A stretch of 64,000 bases of DNA from Chloroflexota bacterium (lineage in GTDB: Bacteria; Chloroflexota; Anaerolineae; Aggregatilineales; J027): positions 124,001-188,000 of the forward strand of contig JABFGB010000005.1 of NCBI GenBank assembly GCA_013112715.1, read 5' to 3'. Position 1 is the first letter of the stretch. Every line of letters begins with the position of its first letter. A model generated the notes under the pieces. The model ran no database searches, was not told where the DNA came from, and saw only the letters and a program-made list of their open reading frames with translations. Both the position numbers and the translations under genes were made by a program. Below, in pieces: positions 62,002 to 64,000 of this stretch.

Positions 62002-62075
62002 AACTCAAGAGGTTGTCTTTTTCATTTAAATACACGATTATAGCTTGGGATTCTTTTTCACGTTACCAACACCCC

Positions 62076-63380
62076 ATGAAAAAACTACGCACTTTCTATG
62101 TATTGGTCGTCACACAAATGCTCTCCCTGATCGGTAGTCGCATGACGGGCATCGGAATAGGCTTATGGGTTTTTGATCGCACTGGCAATGCCTCGCCACT
62201 GTTGATTGCAGCCTTTTTTGCTGAACTCCCCGGCATGGCCCTCGGCAGTTTTACCGGACTGCTGGCCGACCGATGGGAACGCCGCCACGTCATCATCTTG
62301 GGCGATGTTGGACAAGCCTTCGCCTCGTGTATTCTGTTGACCAGCTTCCTAACCGACTCCTTTAAACTCTGGCATCTCTATCTCGCCATGCTGATTCAAG
62401 GCACGTTTGGCGTCATTCAATCACCTGCCAGCCAAGCTGCCATTACCATGCTTGTCTCCGAAACACAACGAGATCGGGCCAATGGCATTAAACAAATCGG
62501 CTTTCCGTTGGCGGGCGTTGTCGCACCCGTTCTGGCAGGTTTAGTGTATCGTGGGCTGGGACTAGCCGGGGTCATCGCCATTGACCTAACCACCTTCCTC
62601 GTTGCGATTGTGGTCGTCTCGCAAATAGTCATCCCACGTCCCCAAACCTCCGAGGAAAGTCAAGCCCTATCAACCAGCCTTTGGCGTGAAATGGCAGGTG
62701 GGTGGCTATTCCTGAAGAGGCGCAAAATGCTCTTGCTGATGGTGGCGTATCTTGCCTTTATCTTCTTTTTGATCAATGGGCCGCTGGAACTTGCTATTCC
62801 TTATTTTAGTACCCTTGTTGAAAATGATGCCACTGTGGGAATCCTGCTTGGGGTCATGAGTTTGGGTGCATTTGCTGGGGCATTGACCATTGCCATCGCA
62901 GGCAAAACACCCCATCGACTGCACGCCATTCTACTCGGCTATTTTTTACACGGCCTATTTTTAATCGCGTTTGGAATCGTCCGACATCCCCTGTTGCTTG
63001 GGTTGAGCATTTTCGGGGTAATGTTCCCGCTGCCGCTCACCGGTGCATTATTTCACACCCTGCTGCAAACCAAAACACCTCCTGATTTACAGGGGCGGAT
63101 CTTTGCCGTCACTGACCAATTGTTTATGCTGACCACCCCCTTGTCGTTTTTGATTACCGGGGTGTTGGTGGATCAAGTGCTAGAGCCAGCGGTCAAGGGG
63201 TCAGATTGGAAAATATTCGACCCGTTGTTGGGGAATCAGTCGGGGGCAGGGATGGAGCTTCTATTTGTCGTCATCGGCCTCTTAATTATGATCACCACTT
63301 TGGGCATGGCAATGCTTCGGGGGATTCGACGTCTTGAATCCGGCCTGCCCAGTTATGAGGCGGCGGTTGAAAATGGATAG
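62076..63380 (+). CDS. MFS transporter (drug/siderophore exporter-like)
   Basis: From the ATG at 62076 the protein has 434 residues; the frame is open to 62013 but that part is not membrane-like. About twelve helices are visible. LADRWERRHVIILGDVGQAFASC (about 58-80) holds the motif-A loop, and VVAPVLAGLVYRGLGLAGVI the helix 5 motif. The pattern resembles the MFS_3 group of exporters (EntS-like and macrolide efflux-like). The substrate is unknown. It is divergent from the methyltransferase-like gene across 74 bp. Confidence 0.88.
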   Translation: MKKLRTFYVLVVTQMLSLIGSRMTGIGIGLWVFDRTGNASPLLIAAFFAELPGMALGSFTGLLADRWERRHVIILGDVGQAFASCILLTSFLTDSFKLWHLYLAMLIQGTFGVIQSPASQAAITMLVSETQRDRANGIKQIGFPLAGVVAPVLAGLVYRGLGLAGVIAIDLTTFLVAIVVVSQIVIPRPQTSEESQALSTSLWREMAGGWLFLKRRKMLLLMVAYLAFIFFLINGPLELAIPYFSTLVENDATVGILLGVMSLGAFAGALTIAIAGKTPHRLHAILLGYFLHGLFLIAFGIVRHPLLLGLSIFGVMFPLPLTGALFHTLLQTKTPPDLQGRIFAVTDQLFMLTTPLSFLITGVLVDQVLEPAVKGSDWKIFDPLLGNQSGAGMELLFVVIGLLIMITTLGMAMLRGIRRLESGLPSYEAAVENG

Positions 63381-63401
63381 ACTCAAAAAGCCGCTAGGCA
63401 A

Positions 63402-63429
63402 TTGAGATATTTTGTTATATGATTAGAAT
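63402..63429 (+). promoter_or_regulatory. promoter of the RtcB gene
   Basis: TTGAGA (63402-63407), a 16-bp spacer and TAGAAT (63424-63429), each one mismatch from consensus, lie about 50 bp before the ATG at 63479. An AAGG lies about 10 nt before that ATG. Confidence 0.45.
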
Positions 63430-63478
63430 GAACCATCATGAACCTTAGATATTTTTAGATACACAAGGCGTCGTTGTC

Positions 63479-64000
63479 ATGGACAAATTGCGAGACAAGC
63501 CAGTCCCCTATCAAATTTGGGGCAAGGAAGACATTGAACCGAGTGCGCGGGAGCAGATGGAACGGGCGGCCCAACTTTCGGTATCACAGTTAGGGGCGTT
63601 GATGCCAGACGCACATACCGGTTATGGTCTACCCATTGGCGGTGTGCTGGCGACCAAAGATGCCGTCATTCCCTATGGCGTCGGGGTAGATATTGCCTGC
63701 CGGATGCGTATGACGATTTTTAACGTCCAGCCCTATATCCTTGACCAGAAAAGGGAACGTTTCCGTCGGGCATTGGAAGAAAACACCGTATTTGGCACAG
63801 GCGGTGAACTTTTCTCCCGTGCCGAACACCTCGTAATGGATGACCCGGCGTGGGATGAACTCATTCTCGCCAAGAAATTGAAAGCGGAAGCAGCACGACA
63901 GCTTGGTACGAGTGGATCGGGCAATCATTTTGTCGAATTCGGCGTACTCAAGGTAAAAGAGGAAATCAACGGTACGGGCGATTTGCAGGGTGAGGGGTCA
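63479..64000 (+). CDS. rtcB: RtcB family RNA ligase, N-terminal part (runs off the window)
   Basis: An open frame of 174 codons runs from the ATG at 63479 to the window edge without a stop. It contains LMPDAHTGYGLPIGGVLAT, VIPYGVGVDIACRM (with the metal-binding Asp and Cys) and QLGTSGSGNHFVEFG, the RtcB core blocks. RtcB joins RNA ends with 2',3'-cyclic phosphate to 5'-OH using GTP and Mn2+. The blocks differ from E. coli RtcB (PDVHLGKGATIG) and fit the other common bacterial group. No archease, RtcA or RtcR gene is in view. The rest of the protein, with the guanylylated His, is outside. Confidence 0.9.
   Translation, partial: MDKLRDKPVPYQIWGKEDIEPSAREQMERAAQLSVSQLGALMPDAHTGYGLPIGGVLATKDAVIPYGVGVDIACRMRMTIFNVQPYILDQKRERFRRALEENTVFGTGGELFSRAEHLVMDDPAWDELILAKKLKAEAARQLGTSGSGNHFVEFGVLKVKEEINGTGDLQGEGS

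Overview
The window looks like a piece of a Chloroflexota (Anaerolineae-like) chromosome. This is an inference from gene content. The signs are a 1634-residue GT39/DUF2298 ('Chlor_Arch_YYY') membrane protein, a giant kinase/STAND/WD40 receptor and a second membrane Ser/Thr kinase. LLM-class (F420/flavin) oxidoreductases, TPTPSP-type linkers outside the membrane and a split ThrE exporter point the same way. Base composition is close to balanced, genes are tightly packed with many 4-nt ATGA overlaps, and I see no rRNA, tRNA, CRISPR array, insertion sequence or phage gene.

Layout. 1-70 is the tail of ribosomal protein L33. 111-2890 (-) is a PYROXD2-like FAD oxidoreductase with an MFS transporter, divergent from a Gfo/Idh/MocA dehydrogenase (3012-4136). 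4133-13746 (-) is a long run of sugar or sugar-acid genes: two SDRs, two Gfo/Idh/MocA enzymes, a KdaD-like FAH enzyme, a dual-specificity phosphatase-like protein, an enolase-superfamily dehydratase, a ThuA protein, an LLM oxidoreductase, an odd MBL-fold protein and two small hypotheticals. Divergent from it, 13822-18225 (+) encodes a second FAH enzyme, a YjhG/YagF-type xylonate dehydratase and an alpha-ketoglutaric semialdehyde dehydrogenase. Together the two arms could oxidise a pentose to 2-oxoglutarate by a Weimberg-type route.

18319-29845 holds a duplicated secreted protein, an aldo/keto reductase, a PrsW protease fused to a cyclic-nucleotide-binding-like domain, PEP carboxylase, an RlmD-type rRNA methyltransferase, an N-formylglutamate amidohydrolase-like protein, FolC and a secreted tandem esterase whose first domain lacks its nucleophile. 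29839-37504 is a divergent pair of very large GT39 membrane glycosyltransferases. 37501-44731 holds a metallophosphoesterase and the giant kinase-STAND-stalk-WD40 protein, with 21 WD40 units.

44877-56298 is a second catabolic island with two divergent arms. The minus arm has a CoA-acylating semialdehyde dehydrogenase, an LLM oxidoreductase, a dihydropyrimidinase/hydantoinase, a class III aminotransferase and CoaX. The plus arm is an NMT1/THI5-type ABC importer with one unusually extended permease. The arms share a 218-bp control region with an inverted repeat. I infer uptake and reductive degradation of a pyrimidine or hydantoin to beta-alanine and acetyl-CoA. 56351-64000 is mostly housekeeping: a TfoX-like protein, CoaBC, the two ThrE halves, a Ser/Thr kinase with an outer Ig-like domain, a methyltransferase-like protein, an MFS exporter and the start of an RtcB ligase.
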